A DNA stretch of 64,000 bases from Lachnospiraceae bacterium (GTDB lineage Bacteria; Bacillota; Clostridia; Lachnospirales; Lachnospiraceae). Shown in pieces: positions 8,793 to 18,251 of this stretch. Both the position numbers and the translations under genes were made by a program. The first letter of the stretch is position 1. The number at the start of each line of letters is the position of its first letter. The DNA lies in the NCBI GenBank assembly GCA_022510725.1, contig JAFLSW010000004.1:1-64000 (forward strand). Reading direction: 5' to 3'. Under the pieces are notes generated by a model that saw nothing but the letters and a program-made list of their open reading frames with translations, ran no database searches and was not told the origin of the DNA.

Positions 8793-8810
8793 TCCTGAAA
8801 GGACAATACT

Positions 8811-9569
8811 ATGAAGACACTTTCTCCCCGGCTGAAAGCAGCCGCTAGGGAACATTTAGAAGGCAGATATGTAACCATCATTCTGGCATATGTGATTGCC
8901 AATATGCTTACTAACCTGCCTTCTCTTTTCTTCTCTGAAACATTTAATACAAGTACATTACCCGGTTATGCCTTAAACACTTTTGCAAACTTGGTCCTTG
9001 GCTTTTTTTCCGCCATCTTTCTGGTCGGGCAGAATCACATTTGCCTCCAGTGCATCCGTGGTGCAGAAACAGTCCCTCTTTCCGAAATGTGGTATGGCTT
9101 TCGAGGCAGAGCAGATGAGATCATAACAACCTACTTTTTATATCTGATACGCTATCTGGCCACCGGTCTTCCCTTTGCTGCCATGGCTGTCTGCTATATA
9201 AGAAGCGGTTATTCTCTTTGGTTTGGTATCTTATCCCTGATAACTCTGGCTTTTATGATGATCATGTGGCTTAAGATCAGCCTGGATTACGGCATCCTTT
9301 TATTTCTGTTCATTGACAGGACGGACTTATCTCCATCCGACACATTGGCAGAATGCAAAAAAATGATGCTTGGAAATCGGAAGCAGCTTCTGTATCTGCA
9401 CTTTAGCTTTGCAGGCATGTTTTTATTGGTTTTTCTTTCCTTTGGCATTGCCATGTTCTGGCTTTATCCTTATATGAGAATGACTTATGGAGAATTCTAT
9501 TGTCATCTTGCAGGAGAAAAGATCATACCGGAGGATTCCATTTCTGACAATCCTTTAGAAACCGACTAA
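8811..9569 (+). CDS. DUF975-like integral membrane protein
   Basis: A 252-residue protein with about five to six membrane spans. The start KAAAREHLEGRYVTIILAYV and the late segment MMLGNRKQLLYLHFSFAGMF, followed by a Pro/Tyr stretch and TYGEFYCHLAG, match the DUF975 family pattern. Function of the family is unknown. GAAAGGA precedes the ATG. It is the last gene of the three-gene unit and ends at a bidirectional terminator. Confidence 0.75.
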   Translation: MKTLSPRLKAAAREHLEGRYVTIILAYVIANMLTNLPSLFFSETFNTSTLPGYALNTFANLVLGFFSAIFLVGQNHICLQCIRGAETVPLSEMWYGFRGRADEIITTYFLYLIRYLATGLPFAAMAVCYIRSGYSLWFGILSLITLAFMMIMWLKISLDYGILLFLFIDRTDLSPSDTLAECKKMMLGNRKQLLYLHFSFAGMFLLVFLSFGIAMFWLYPYMRMTYGEFYCHLAGEKIIPEDSISDNPLETD

Positions 9570-9582
9570 AATAGTAATATAT

Positions 9583-9623
9583 AAAAAAGGGGCGTAAGAA
9601 TTTATTCTTCCGCCCCGCTTTTT
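9583..9623. terminator. bidirectional terminator between the DUF975-like gene and prfB
   Basis: The stem GGGGCG/CGCCCC (9589-9594/9611-9616) is extended by AAGAA/TTCTT. Six A precede it (T-run on the minus strand for prfB) and five T follow it (plus strand). The prfB stop codon lies in the loop region, so the last prfB codons form one arm. Confidence 0.85.
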
Positions 9624-10724
9624 GTAGCGTTCCATTTTAAATAACTATTGATAAATATGTCGATAGACCCATCCAAAACCGCATCTACATTGCCGGTCTC
9701 TTCGTTGGTACGATGATCCTTGACCATGGTATAGGGCTGCATCACATAAGACCGGATCTGATTGCCCCAGCCGATCTCTGTTACTTCACCTCTGATATCG
9801 GACAGCTTCTCTGCATTTGCTTCCTTTTGTAAAAGGAACAGCTTTGCCTTTAACATCTGCATAGCCTTATCTTTATTTTGAAACTGGCTTCGTTCATTCT
9901 GACATTGTACCACGATACCCGTCGGAATATGGGTGATCCTGATGGCGGAGGAGGTCTTGTTGATATGCTGTCCTCCTGCCCCGGAGCTTCGATAGGTATC
10001 GATCCTCAGATCGTCCTGATTGATCTCCACATCCACATCTTCTTCAATATCCGGCATCACATCTAAGGATACAAAGGAGGTCTGGCGCTTACCCTGTGCA
10101 TTAAAGGGCGAGATCCGGACCAGTCTGTGAACGCCTTTTTCGGATTTTAAATATCCATATGCATTCTGTCCGTTGATCTGGAAGGTTACGGATTTAATGC
10201 CCGCTTCTTCACCGTCCAAAAGATCCAGCACTTCTACCTGAAAGCCTTTCTTTTCAGCCCATCTGACATACATCCGGTAAAGCATGGAAGCCCAGTCACA
10301 GCTTTCCGTTCCGCCTGCGCCTGCATTCAGCTTTAGGATGGCATTGTCTCCATCGTATTCTTCAGAAAGCAGAGTCTTGATACGTATCTCATCCAGACCG
10401 TTTATAAAGCTATCCAGCTCCTGTCTGATCTCTGCCACCATTCCCTGGTCTTCTTCCTCCTGCCCCATTTCAATGAGCACCTCTATGTCTTCAAAGGCAG
10501 TCTCTAAAGCTTGATAGGTTTCTACATCACCTTTTAAATCTTTACATTCTTTGGACAGCTTCTGCGCCTTTTCTCCATCGCTCCAGAAATCCGGCATTTC
10601 CATCAGCCGCTCCAGTTCTTCGATCCGCTTTTCCTTATTGGCTAAGTCAAAGTGAATCCCTTACTTCCGCCAATGGTGTGCGATATGTGAAAAGCTCCTG
10701 TTTCATCTGTTCTAATTCAACCAC
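9602..10724 (-). CDS. prfB: peptide chain release factor 2, with programmed +1 frameshift
   Basis: Release factor 2 recognises UGA and UAA. The frame from 10603 alone gives 333 residues and lacks the usual N-terminus. A 25-codon zero frame starts at GTG 10724 (reads V/M-VELEQMKQEL...VRDSL) and stops at an in-frame TGA (10649-10647). Skipping one T gives GAC TTA GCC, which joins the main frame, for about 373 residues. The GGQ motif is in SSGAGGQHINKT, and the stop-recognition region lies ahead of it. An AAGGTGG site precedes the GTG. It follows secA by 44 nt, the common secA-prfB order. Confidence 0.95.
10646..10662 (-). promoter_or_regulatory. prfB programmed +1 frameshift site
   Basis: Minus strand reads AAGGGATTCA then CTT TGA C: an SD-like AAGGGA, a leucine CTT slippery codon, the UGA stop and a following C. 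This is the classical autoregulatory RF2 site, in which low RF2 lets the ribosome slip and make more RF2. Confidence 0.95.
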
Positions 10725-10768
10725 TATGCTTCACCACCTTATTTTGACTGTTGCCCGGACGCTGCCGT

Positions 10769-13336
10769 CTAAACACCTCGTCCACAACAGTTCTTATATT
10801 TTTTGCCGCTGCCGCAGGGGCAGGGATCGTTGGGATAGATCTTTGCATTTTCCCGCTTCATGGGACCTTTTCCTGCACTCTCATCCTTATTGGTTCCGGT
10901 TACCTGGGCAACCTGTTCTCTTTCTACCTTTTGCTCAACCCGAACGCCAAAGAGCAGCCTTACGGTATCCTCTTTAATGTTTTCGGTCATGGCATCAAAC
11001 ATCTCATAAGCGTTTAATTTGTATTCTACGATGGGATCTCTCTGTCCGTATGCGGCAAGGCCTACGCCCTGTCTTAACTGATCCATATCATCGATGTGGG
11101 TCATCCATTTCCTGTCGATGACCTTTAACAGAATAACCCGCTCCACTTCCCTAATGGCTTCCGCATTGGGAAATTCCGCTTCTTTGCTTTCATATAGCTT
11201 TACTGCTTCTTCTTTTAACTGATGCAGCAGTTCATTTTTCTTCATGCCCTGCACCGCTTCATAGGTCAAAGGATTGATGGGAATGATAGCACCCAATACC
11301 TGATGCAGCTCATTCAGATCCCAGTCATCGCTTTTGGCATCATCTGCAATGCACATATTAACGGAGTTCTCTACAATATCCGTGATCATCTTGTAGATCA
11401 CATCCCGCATGCTTTCTCCATCCAATACGCGACGGCGCTCCGCATAAATGATCTCCCTTTGTTCGTTCATAACCTGATCGTAATCCAACAAAGTCTTACG
11501 GATTCCGAAGTTATTGCTCTCTATTCTCTTCTGTGCCCGCTCAATGGCTTTGGTCAGCATGCTATGCTCCATCTGCTGTCCTTCGGGGATATTAAAGGCA
11601 TTGAACATGGCAATGCTTTTCTCGGAACCGAACAGACGCATAAGGTCATCTTCCAGGGAAATGAAGAACCGTGACTCACCCGGATCTCCCTGACGGCCGG
11701 AACGTCCTCTTAACTGATTGTCGATACGACGGGACTCATGGCGCTCCGTACCCACGATCTTAAGACCGCCTGCTGCCTTGGCTTCATCATCCAGCTTAAT
11801 ATCCGTACCACGGCCTGCCATGTTGGTGGCAATGGTCACATGTCCGTGAATACCGGCATCCGCTACGATCTCTGCCTCCAACTCATGGAACTTGGCATTT
11901 AAGACCTTATGGGGAATACCGGCTTTACTCAACATCTTGCTCAACTCTTCGGAAGCATCGATGTTGATGGTACCTACCAATACCGGCTGTCCTTTTTCAT
12001 AAGACTCTTTTACTTCGTCCACAACGGCTTTCAGTTTTTCCCGTTTGGTCTTAAAGACCGCATCCTGTAAGTCTTCCCTGACTACCGGCTTGTTGGTGGG
12101 AATCTCAATCACATCCATGCCGTAAATATCTCTGAACTCTTTTTCTTCCGTTAAAGCGGTACCGGTCATACCCGCTTTTTTCTCAAATTTATTAAAGAAG
12201 TTCTGGAAGGTAATATTGGCCAAAGTCTTGCTTTCCCGTTTTACCTTTACATGCTCCTTTGCCTCGATAGCCTGATGAAGACCGTCGGAATAACGCCGTC
12301 CCGGCATGATACGGCCGGTAAACTCATCAACGATCAGCACCTGATCATCCTTTACCACATAATCCTGGTCTCTTGCCATGAGATTATGTGCTCTTAATGC
12401 TAAAATAGTATTGTGCTGGATCTCCAGATTCTCCGGATCCGCCAGGTTCTCAATATTGAAAAACCGCTCAACCTTGGCAACACCCTCTGCCGTCAGATTA
12501 ACCGTCTTATCCTTTTCATTGACGATAAAGTCACCGGTCTCTTCCTGCTCAATGCCCATGATGATATCCATCTTGGACTGTTCTTCCAGATCCTTACCTC
12601 GCTTTAACTGCATGGCAAGGATGTTGCAGGCTTCGTAGATCCTGGTGGACTTACCGCTCTGTCCGGAGATGATCAGAGGGGTACGGGCTTCGTCGATCAG
12701 TACCGAGTCCACCTCATCGATAATGGCATAATGCAGATCCCTTAATACCAGCTGTTCTTTATAAATGACCATATTGTCACGAAGATAATCAAATCCCAGC
12801 TCATTGTTGGTCACATAGGTAATATCGCAATTATAAGCTTCCCGTCGTTCTTCCGGCTTTAGGCTGTTTAATACCACGCCTACCTTTAAGCCCAGGAATT
12901 CATGAACCTGTCCCATCCACTCCGCATCACGCTTTGCCAGATAGTCGTTGACAGTAACAACGCATACACCTTTTTCCTCTAAAGCATTTAAATATGCGGG
13001 AAGGGTGGAGACCAAAGTTTTTCCCTCACCGGTACGCATCTCTGCAATACGCCCTTGATGAAGGATCACACCACCGATCAACTGAACCCTGTAATGTTCC
13101 ATGTTTAACACTCTGCGGGCCGCTTCTCTCACGGTAGCAAAAGCTTCCGGAAGAAGATCATCCAAAGTTTCTCCCTCTGACAGCCTGTTTTTATATTCCT
13201 TGGTCTTATTTTTCAGTTCTTCATCCGATAGGGCCATCATTTCATCCCGATAGCCTTCGATCTTATCCACAATGGGATTGATCCGTTTCAGCTCCCTTTC
13301 ACTATGGGTACCGAATATCTTTTCTACAACGCTCAT
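10769..13336 (-). CDS. secA: preprotein translocase ATPase SecA
   Basis: The Sec motor, about 855 residues, which drives export through SecYEG. Visible features: Walker A region [25 protein letters not shown] (DEAD-type Walker B), VDEFTGR, the helicase motif [26 protein letters not shown], and the C-terminal zinc-binding SEC-C motif [15 protein letters not shown]. The frame is open to 13396, but AAAAGGAGCG lies before the ATG at 13336 ([18 protein letters not shown]), a typical SecA N-terminus, so that start is used. It has its own promoter at 13368-13396 and is followed by prfB. Confidence 0.97.
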   Translation of the reverse strand: MSVVEKIFGTHSERELKRINPIVDKIEGYRDEMMALSDEELKNKTKEYKNRLSEGETLDDLLPEAFATVREAARRVLNMEHYRVQLIGGVILHQGRIAEMRTGEGKTLVSTLPAYLNALEEKGVCVVTVNDYLAKRDAEWMGQVHEFLGLKVGVVLNSLKPEERREAYNCDITYVTNNELGFDYLRDNMVIYKEQLVLRDLHYAIIDEVDSVLIDEARTPLIISGQSGKSTRIYEACNILAMQLKRGKDLEEQSKMDIIMGIEQEETGDFIVNEKDKTVNLTAEGVAKVERFFNIENLADPENLEIQHNTILALRAHNLMARDQDYVVKDDQVLIVDEFTGRIMPGRRYSDGLHQAIEAKEHVKVKRESKTLANITFQNFFNKFEKKAGMTGTALTEEKEFRDIYGMDVIEIPTNKPVVREDLQDAVFKTKREKLKAVVDEVKESYEKGQPVLVGTINIDASEELSKMLSKAGIPHKVLNAKFHELEAEIVADAGIHGHVTIATNMAGRGTDIKLDDEAKAAGGLKIVGTERHESRRIDNQLRGRSGRQGDPGESRFFISLEDDLMRLFGSEKSIAMFNAFNIPEGQQMEHSMLTKAIERAQKRIESNNFGIRKTLLDYDQVMNEQREIIYAERRRVLDGESMRDVIYKMITDIVENSVNMCIADDAKSDDWDLNELHQVLGAIIPINPLTYEAVQGMKKNELLHQLKEEAVKLYESKEAEFPNAEAIREVERVILLKVIDRKWMTHIDDMDQLRQGVGLAAYGQRDPIVEYKLNAYEMFDAMTENIKEDTVRLLFGVRVEQKVEREQVAQVTGTNKDESAGKGPMKRENAKIYPNDPCPCGSGKKYKNCCGRGV

Positions 13337-13367
13337 GTTATATTCGCTCCTTTTAAATCCATTGTCC

Positions 13368-13396
13368 ATTGTAACAGATTTGCTGTTGGTATTCAA
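13368..13396 (-). promoter_or_regulatory. secA promoter
   Basis: TTGAAT (13396-13391) and TACAAT (13373-13368), spacing 17 bp, about 32 nt upstream of the secA start. Confidence 0.75.
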
Positions 13397-13404
13397 CCTT
13401 TGCG

Positions 13405-13433
13405 TTGCTTTTTAGCTTGAATAGTGATATGAT
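13405..13433 (+). promoter_or_regulatory. ptb-buk promoter
   Basis: TTGCTT (13405-13410) and TATGAT (13428-13433), spacing 17 bp. It is back to back with the secA promoter. Confidence 0.6.
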
Positions 13434-13493
13434 TTTATCGATGCGGTATGCTTTTTTTATCGCCAATTTTAAATAAGAAAGAGGTTGGACCAA

Positions 13494-14417
13494 ATGACAA
13501 AAAGTTTTGATGAGTTGATCGCCAAACTGGACGGCTGTCCTTTAAAAAAGGTTTCCGTTGCCGTTGCTCAGGATGCTCCTGTTTTGGAGGCCGTTAAGGT
13601 TGCAAAGGAGCGCAATATTGCAGATGCGATCCTGGTAGGCAACGAAGCACAGATCAGAGAAATCGCAGCAGACATCGGCATGGATCTGTCCGGTTATGAG
13701 ATCATTAACGAAGAGGATATCACAGAGGCGGCAAGAATTGCTGTTTCTCTGGTTCACGAAGGAAAAGCGGACATGTACATGAAGGGTTCCATCGATACCA
13801 AAGGCTTCTTAAAGAGCGTTTTGGATAAGGAAGTAGGACTCAGAACCGGCAAACCTTTATCCCATGTATGCGTATTTGATGTAGAAGGCATTGACCATCT
13901 GCTGTTTTTGTCAGATGTTGCTTTTATTCCTTACCCCACTTTGGAGGATAAGGCTTCCATTATCCATAATACAGTAGAGATCTGCCATGCCTGCGGCATT
14001 CCCAATCCCAAGGTTGCGCCTCTTGCAGCAGTAGAGGTAGTAAACCCCAAGATGCCCGTTACTCTTGAGGCGGCAGAACTTACCAAGATGAACGAAGAGG
14101 GAAAGATCACAGGCTGTGTAGTAGACGGACCTCTTTCCTTAGACTTAGCCATCTGCCCTGAAGCAGCACAGCACAAGGCAGGCGCTACCGACAGAAAGAT
14201 CGTGGGAGATGCAGATGTGCTTCTCTTCCCCGACATCCATGCAGGAAATCTGGTATACAAAGCCATGGTACATACTGCAAATATGGTAAACGGCAATCTT
14301 TTAACAGGCACCAAAGCGCCGGTAATTTTGACCAGCCGTTCCGATTCCGTGGATGTAAAAGTAAACTCTCTGGCACTGGGTGCAGTCGTAGCCGATTTTA
14401 TGAAAAAAGCAAACTAA
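13494..14417 (+). CDS. ptb: phosphate butyryltransferase
   Basis: Converts butyryl-CoA and phosphate to butyryl-phosphate and CoA, the penultimate step of butyrate formation through Buk. About 307 residues, the normal length for the phosphate acetyl/butyryltransferase family. Family regions visible: ADMYMKGSIDTKGFLKSVLD, FDVEGIDHLLFLSDVAFIPYP, CVVDGPLSLDLAI and DADVLLFPDIHAGNLVYKAM. The ATG at 13494 has AGAGG 9 nt upstream; an in-frame TTG at 13485 abuts that site and is rejected. buk follows 23 nt later. The choice of butyryl rather than acetyl substrate is inferred from the pairing with buk. Confidence 0.93.
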   Translation: MTKSFDELIAKLDGCPLKKVSVAVAQDAPVLEAVKVAKERNIADAILVGNEAQIREIAADIGMDLSGYEIINEEDITEAARIAVSLVHEGKADMYMKGSIDTKGFLKSVLDKEVGLRTGKPLSHVCVFDVEGIDHLLFLSDVAFIPYPTLEDKASIIHNTVEICHACGIPNPKVAPLAAVEVVNPKMPVTLEAAELTKMNEEGKITGCVVDGPLSLDLAICPEAAQHKAGATDRKIVGDADVLLFPDIHAGNLVYKAMVHTANMVNGNLLTGTKAPVILTSRSDSVDVKVNSLALGAVVADFMKKAN

Positions 14418-14440
14418 TATAGATCTAAAGGAGAAACCAT

Positions 14441-15508
14441 ATGTCAATCAAAAGCTTAATTATCAATCCCGGTTCCACCTCCACCAAGATCGGTGTTTTT
14501 GAGGATGAGAACCTGTTATTTGAAGAAACCTTAAGACATTCCACCGAGGAGATCGCTTCCTATGCATCTATCGTAGATCAGAAGGATTTCCGCAAAAAGA
14601 TCATTATGGATCTGTTATCTTCCAAAAACTTTGACTTACAGTCTTTAAATGTAGTAGTAGGCCGCGGCGGCATGTTAAAGCCCATTCCCGGCGGTACCTA
14701 TGCAGTAAGCGATGACTTATTGGAAGACTTAAAGATCGGAAAACAGGGTCAGCATGCTTCCAACTTAGGCGGTATCCTGGCAAGAGAGATCGGAGACTCC
14801 ATCGGCGTTCCCTCTTATATCGTAGATCCTGTGGTAGTAGATGAATTAGAAGATATTGCCAGATATTCCGGCGTACCGGAGCTGCCCCGTACCAGCGTAT
14901 TCCATGCACTGAACCAGAAAGCGGTAGCAAAACGCTATGCAAAAGAAAACAGCAAAGCATATGACTCCTTAAACCTGGTAGTGGTACATATGGGCGGCGG
15001 CGTATCCGTAGGCGCTCACAAGCAGGGCAAGGTTGTGGATGTATTTAACGCATTAGACGGCGACGGCGCCTTTTCACCGGAGCGTGCCGGTGCTGTTCCT
15101 TCCGGCGCTTTGATCAAAATGTGCTTCTCCGGTAAATACAGTGAGAAGGAAGTCTATAAGAAGCTGGTTGGAAACGGCGGATTTAACGCATATTTAGGCA
15201 CCAATGACATGAGGGATGTAGAAAAAATGGCATCCGAGGGCAATGAGGAGGCTGCTAAGCTTCGTGCCGCTTTTATCCAGCAGGTTGCAAAGGACATCGG
15301 CTCCATGGCCTGTGTCTTAAACGGCAAAGTTGATGCCATTATCGTGACCGGCGGTATCGCTTATGACAAAGGCGTAGTAGCAGGATTAAAGGAAAAATGT
15401 GAGTGGATCGCTCCTTTTACCGTATATCCCGGCGAGGATGAGCTTTTGGCTCTGGCTCAGGGCGCAATCCGCGTTATGAACGGCGAAGAAGCCGCTATGA
15501 CTTATTAA
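14441..15508 (+). CDS. buk: butyrate kinase
   Basis: Transfers the phosphoryl group of butyryl-phosphate to ADP, making butyrate and ATP by substrate-level phosphorylation. It has 355 residues, the usual length of butyrate kinase and shorter than acetate kinase. ASKHA-fold motifs: phosphate-1 [15 protein letters not shown] (residues about 5-19), [17 protein letters not shown] (about 181-197), and [12 protein letters not shown] (adenosine motif). AAAGGAGAAACC precedes the ATG. Forms the ptb-buk operon, ended by a terminator at 15528-15561. Confidence 0.95.
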   Translation: MSIKSLIINPGSTSTKIGVFEDENLLFEETLRHSTEEIASYASIVDQKDFRKKIIMDLLSSKNFDLQSLNVVVGRGGMLKPIPGGTYAVSDDLLEDLKIGKQGQHASNLGGILAREIGDSIGVPSYIVDPVVVDELEDIARYSGVPELPRTSVFHALNQKAVAKRYAKENSKAYDSLNLVVVHMGGGVSVGAHKQGKVVDVFNALDGDGAFSPERAGAVPSGALIKMCFSGKYSEKEVYKKLVGNGGFNAYLGTNDMRDVEKMASEGNEEAAKLRAAFIQQVAKDIGSMACVLNGKVDAIIVTGGIAYDKGVVAGLKEKCEWIAPFTVYPGEDELLALAQGAIRVMNGEEAAMTY

Positions 15509-15527
15509 TGACAAATGATTCGAAAGG

Positions 15528-15561
15528 AAAAGCAGAGCCTATGCCTCTGCTTTTCTTTTTT
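15528..15561 (+). terminator. ptb-buk intrinsic terminator
   Basis: A 10-bp stem AAAAGCAGAG/CTCTGCTTTT with a 7-nt loop, then C and six T. Confidence 0.9.
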
Positions 15562-15578
15562 CACGGGAGCAAAGTACT

Positions 15579-17042
15579 ATGTGGATTTATGCCTGCTCGG
15601 CAGTATTGGTTTTGATCGTCATATTGGATCTGATCGGGGTATATGACCTTTATAAGAAAAAATGGCTGATACCTTATCTTTTTTTTGTGCCTCATTTTCC
15701 CATATTGGTCTACTATATGCTCTTTGTCTATGCAAGTACTCTTCGCTTTCCTATTCCGGGGATGGTTACCTTTGGCTTTTCCGCCCTGCTGTTCCAACTT
15801 TATACTACTCTCCGGCTTCATATCCACAAGCTTCGTAAAAACGAAAGCGGCAGCATCCGGATCGGTATCCTGTATGCAGGAAGAAATTTGATCCATGCAG
15901 GACTGTTGGGATTATATTTACTTCCCATCTGGTATCTGATCTGTTTCTTTTGGCTGCCTTACAATCCTTATGAGATGTTTTATTTTTATGATCTTCCTGC
16001 TCTCTGGGTTACCGCAGAAGTTATTTATGCCGTGGTTTTTGTCTGGCTGTTTTTATTAAACGGCTGTTTGCGAATCTTCTTTACTTCCAGAAATCTGGGC
16101 ATCGGCAAGCGACTGCTTATTTTGCTCTTTATGTTTGTGCCTTTGGTTCAACTGTATCTGGCCCATATCATGTGCCAAGCTGCCAAGGATGAATACCTGG
16201 TAGCCGTAAGCAGAAAGGACATGGAAGCCTTTACGGTGGAAGATGATCTATGTGCTACCAAGTACCCCCTTATTATGGTTCATGGCGTCGGGTTTCGGGA
16301 TCTGCGCTTCTTTAATTACTGGGGCCGCATTCCTTTGATCTTAAAGAAACATGGGGCAGTGATCTATTATGGCCACCAAAAAGCCTGGGCTACCATTTTG
16401 GAAAATGCCACTATCATCTCCCAAACCATTGACAGAGCCCTTACCGAAAACAACTGTGACAAAGTGAATATCATTGCCCATTCCAAAGGCGGCTTGGATT
16501 GCCGCTATCTGATCTCTTCCATGGGATATGGGGATAAAGTGGCTACCCTTACCACCATTAATACACCCCATCGCGGTTCGGAATTGATCACTCTTTTTAA
16601 CAAACTGCCGGATTCCCTCTTTCGATTTATCACTTCCTGCATCAACAAACCTTTTATTCTGGCAGGAGACGATGCACCGGATTGCTATGCTTCCAGCAAA
16701 CAGCTGGACCCGGAATTCTGCAAGCAGTTTAACGAAGAAAACCCCGATGTAGAAGGAGTCTATTACCAAAGCTACGGTTCCATTATGAAATCCTGTTTCA
16801 GTGATCCCCTGCTATTCTTCCCCTATCTTTTGATGTGCACCTGCAAGGGCAGACAAAATGACGGGCTGGTGGATATTTCCAGTACCAAGTGGGGTAACTT
16901 TCGTGGGGTGCTGCAAAATAAATATCACCGCGGGATCTCCCACGGCGATATGATCGATCTAAAACGCGAAGACATCAAAGGTTTTGATGTCTTACATGTG
17001 TTTTATGAAATTGTTGCGGAATTAAAAAGAATGGGATACTAA
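15579..17042 (+). CDS. membrane-anchored alpha/beta-hydrolase, triacylglycerol-lipase-like
   Basis: A 487-residue protein in two halves. Residues 1 to about 210 carry about six hydrophobic segments. Residues about 225-487 form a lipase domain with the oxyanion motif LIMVHGVGFRDLRFF, the nucleophile elbow IIAHSKGGLDCRYL (Ser of HSKGG), TTINTPHRGSEL, and a late DGLVDISSTKWG plus GISHGDMID that could supply Asp and His. The lipase half resembles family I true lipases such as Pseudomonas LipA in motif order. The membrane half suggests the catalytic domain is tethered, so lipid or glycolipid turnover at the membrane is plausible; substrate unknown. A weak GGGAG site precedes the ATG. Confidence 0.8.
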   Translation: MWIYACSAVLVLIVILDLIGVYDLYKKKWLIPYLFFVPHFPILVYYMLFVYASTLRFPIPGMVTFGFSALLFQLYTTLRLHIHKLRKNESGSIRIGILYAGRNLIHAGLLGLYLLPIWYLICFFWLPYNPYEMFYFYDLPALWVTAEVIYAVVFVWLFLLNGCLRIFFTSRNLGIGKRLLILLFMFVPLVQLYLAHIMCQAAKDEYLVAVSRKDMEAFTVEDDLCATKYPLIMVHGVGFRDLRFFNYWGRIPLILKKHGAVIYYGHQKAWATILENATIISQTIDRALTENNCDKVNIIAHSKGGLDCRYLISSMGYGDKVATLTTINTPHRGSELITLFNKLPDSLFRFITSCINKPFILAGDDAPDCYASSKQLDPEFCKQFNEENPDVEGVYYQSYGSIMKSCFSDPLLFFPYLLMCTCKGRQNDGLVDISSTKWGNFRGVLQNKYHRGISHGDMIDLKREDIKGFDVLHVFYEIVAELKRMGY

Positions 17043-17251
17043 AGCTCAAATTCATCATATAGAGCCTGTCTGTAATCCTCATTGCTTACGGCTCTTGCCA
17101 CATCATCCTGCCTGCCCTTTTCGATCAGCTTGGTGGACAGGGCCTTCATCCTTTCCTCTTCTTCCGTATTTCTGCTGACTTCCTCCTGAATGCCCAGCTC
17201 TACTGCACTATTCATAATGCTGGGGACAACACTTTGATTGATTCCGTCCAT
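17039..17251 (-). CDS. small charged protein of unknown function
   Basis: A 70-residue soluble, highly charged, probably helical protein (MDGINQSVVPSIMNSAVELG... EDYRQALYDEFEL). I do not recognise it. It is believed real because GGAGGTG lies 5 nt before the ATG and it follows the SGNH gene by 43 nt on the same strand, so it may be the third gene of the MBOAT-SGNH transcript. Its stop overlaps the convergent lipase stop by 4 nt. The start codon sits in one arm of an 8-bp inverted repeat (17247-17254/17273-17280) with the ribosome binding site in the loop. Confidence 0.65.
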   Translation of the reverse strand: MDGINQSVVPSIMNSAVELGIQEEVSRNTEEEERMKALSTKLIEKGRQDDVARAVSNEDYRQALYDEFEL

Positions 17252-17294
17252 ACTGACACCTCCGTTTTTGTTAGTATGGACATAATTTTATCTA

Positions 17295-18230
17295 TTATTC
17301 CGAACCTGGCGGCACTTCTCCGCTGTCTTTTGGCTGCGCCAGGACCGCATGCTCCATCAAAAACTGTTTCCAGATGGAGATATACTGAGCATAGAGATGG
17401 ACGCCGTCAAAGGTATAATCCGCTATCAATCCTCCGTTTTCGTCGCAGACCACCTCGTTGACATCCAGATAAAAAATTCTTTTGTTATCAGCCAAAGCCG
17501 CTATTCGCTCATTTCTTTCATCAATGCCTTCATTATAAATATAGTCACCCTGTTCGGATCGTTCCGTACTGACTCTCATAATGGCTTCCAGATAAATGAT
17601 GGCATCCGGCTGAAGCTCCATGATCCGCTCGACAGCGGCCTCGTAGTGCTTCATAAAATAATCCACATCTCCGGTTCCCATTTCATTGATGCCGATCATC
17701 AAATAGACTTTGCCATAGCTTTCCCGCTCCAGAGCCTCTTCAATATTTTCCGTCCAATTTCCGTCCTTAAACTTCCCATCCGGATCTTCAAACAGCTTAT
17801 AAATGGTCAACCCCGAAGACGCATAAAAGTCCGTATTGTCCAGTCCCGCATAATCATATAAACCTACTGTACGGGAATCTCCGATAAAGGCTGCATCATC
17901 AAAATAGCTCTCATCTACAGTCACAAAGCAATTGGCGCTGACGCTGTTTTCTTCTACTGCACCTTCGTCCGTTTCGACCTCTGTTCCTTCCAAGTCCTCT
18001 GATGCAAAGCCATTGCCGGAAATACTGTCCTCTAAAGCCAGATCATTGTCCGATACTGCCATAGTTTCTATGTTGCCATCATCAGCCCATACAGTCTGAT
18101 AGAATGCGCTGTCTGTCCATGCCGAAAACAGGCCGTCACGAACCTGATCCGATATGGCCTGATCGCCCATAAACAGAATGCCGCCAATGAATATATACAA
18201 GATAAATCTATAATATTTGAGTTGGTTCAC
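17295..18230 (-). CDS. SGNH/GDSL hydrolase, probable O-acetyltransferase partner
   Basis: A 311-residue protein with one N-terminal membrane segment (about residues 7-22), an acidic low-complexity linker (about 45-100) and an extracellular SGNH domain. Block I is FIGDSRTVGL with the nucleophile Ser, block III is MIGINEMG (GxN), and block V is FDGVHLYAQY with the Asp/His pair. It follows the MBOAT gene by 21 nt. In known alginate, peptidoglycan and wall-polymer O-acetylation systems the MBOAT protein passes acetyl across the membrane and an SGNH protein transfers it to glycan; that role is inferred here. GTG start with a GGGAT site. Confidence 0.85.
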   Translation of the reverse strand: MNQLKYYRFILYIFIGGILFMGDQAISDQVRDGLFSAWTDSAFYQTVWADDGNIETMAVSDNDLALEDSISGNGFASEDLEGTEVETDEGAVEENSVSANCFVTVDESYFDDAAFIGDSRTVGLYDYAGLDNTDFYASSGLTIYKLFEDPDGKFKDGNWTENIEEALERESYGKVYLMIGINEMGTGDVDYFMKHYEAAVERIMELQPDAIIYLEAIMRVSTERSEQGDYIYNEGIDERNERIAALADNKRIFYLDVNEVVCDENGGLIADYTFDGVHLYAQYISIWKQFLMEHAVLAQPKDSGEVPPGSE

Positions 18231-18251
18231 GAATCTGATCCCAATCCCTTT

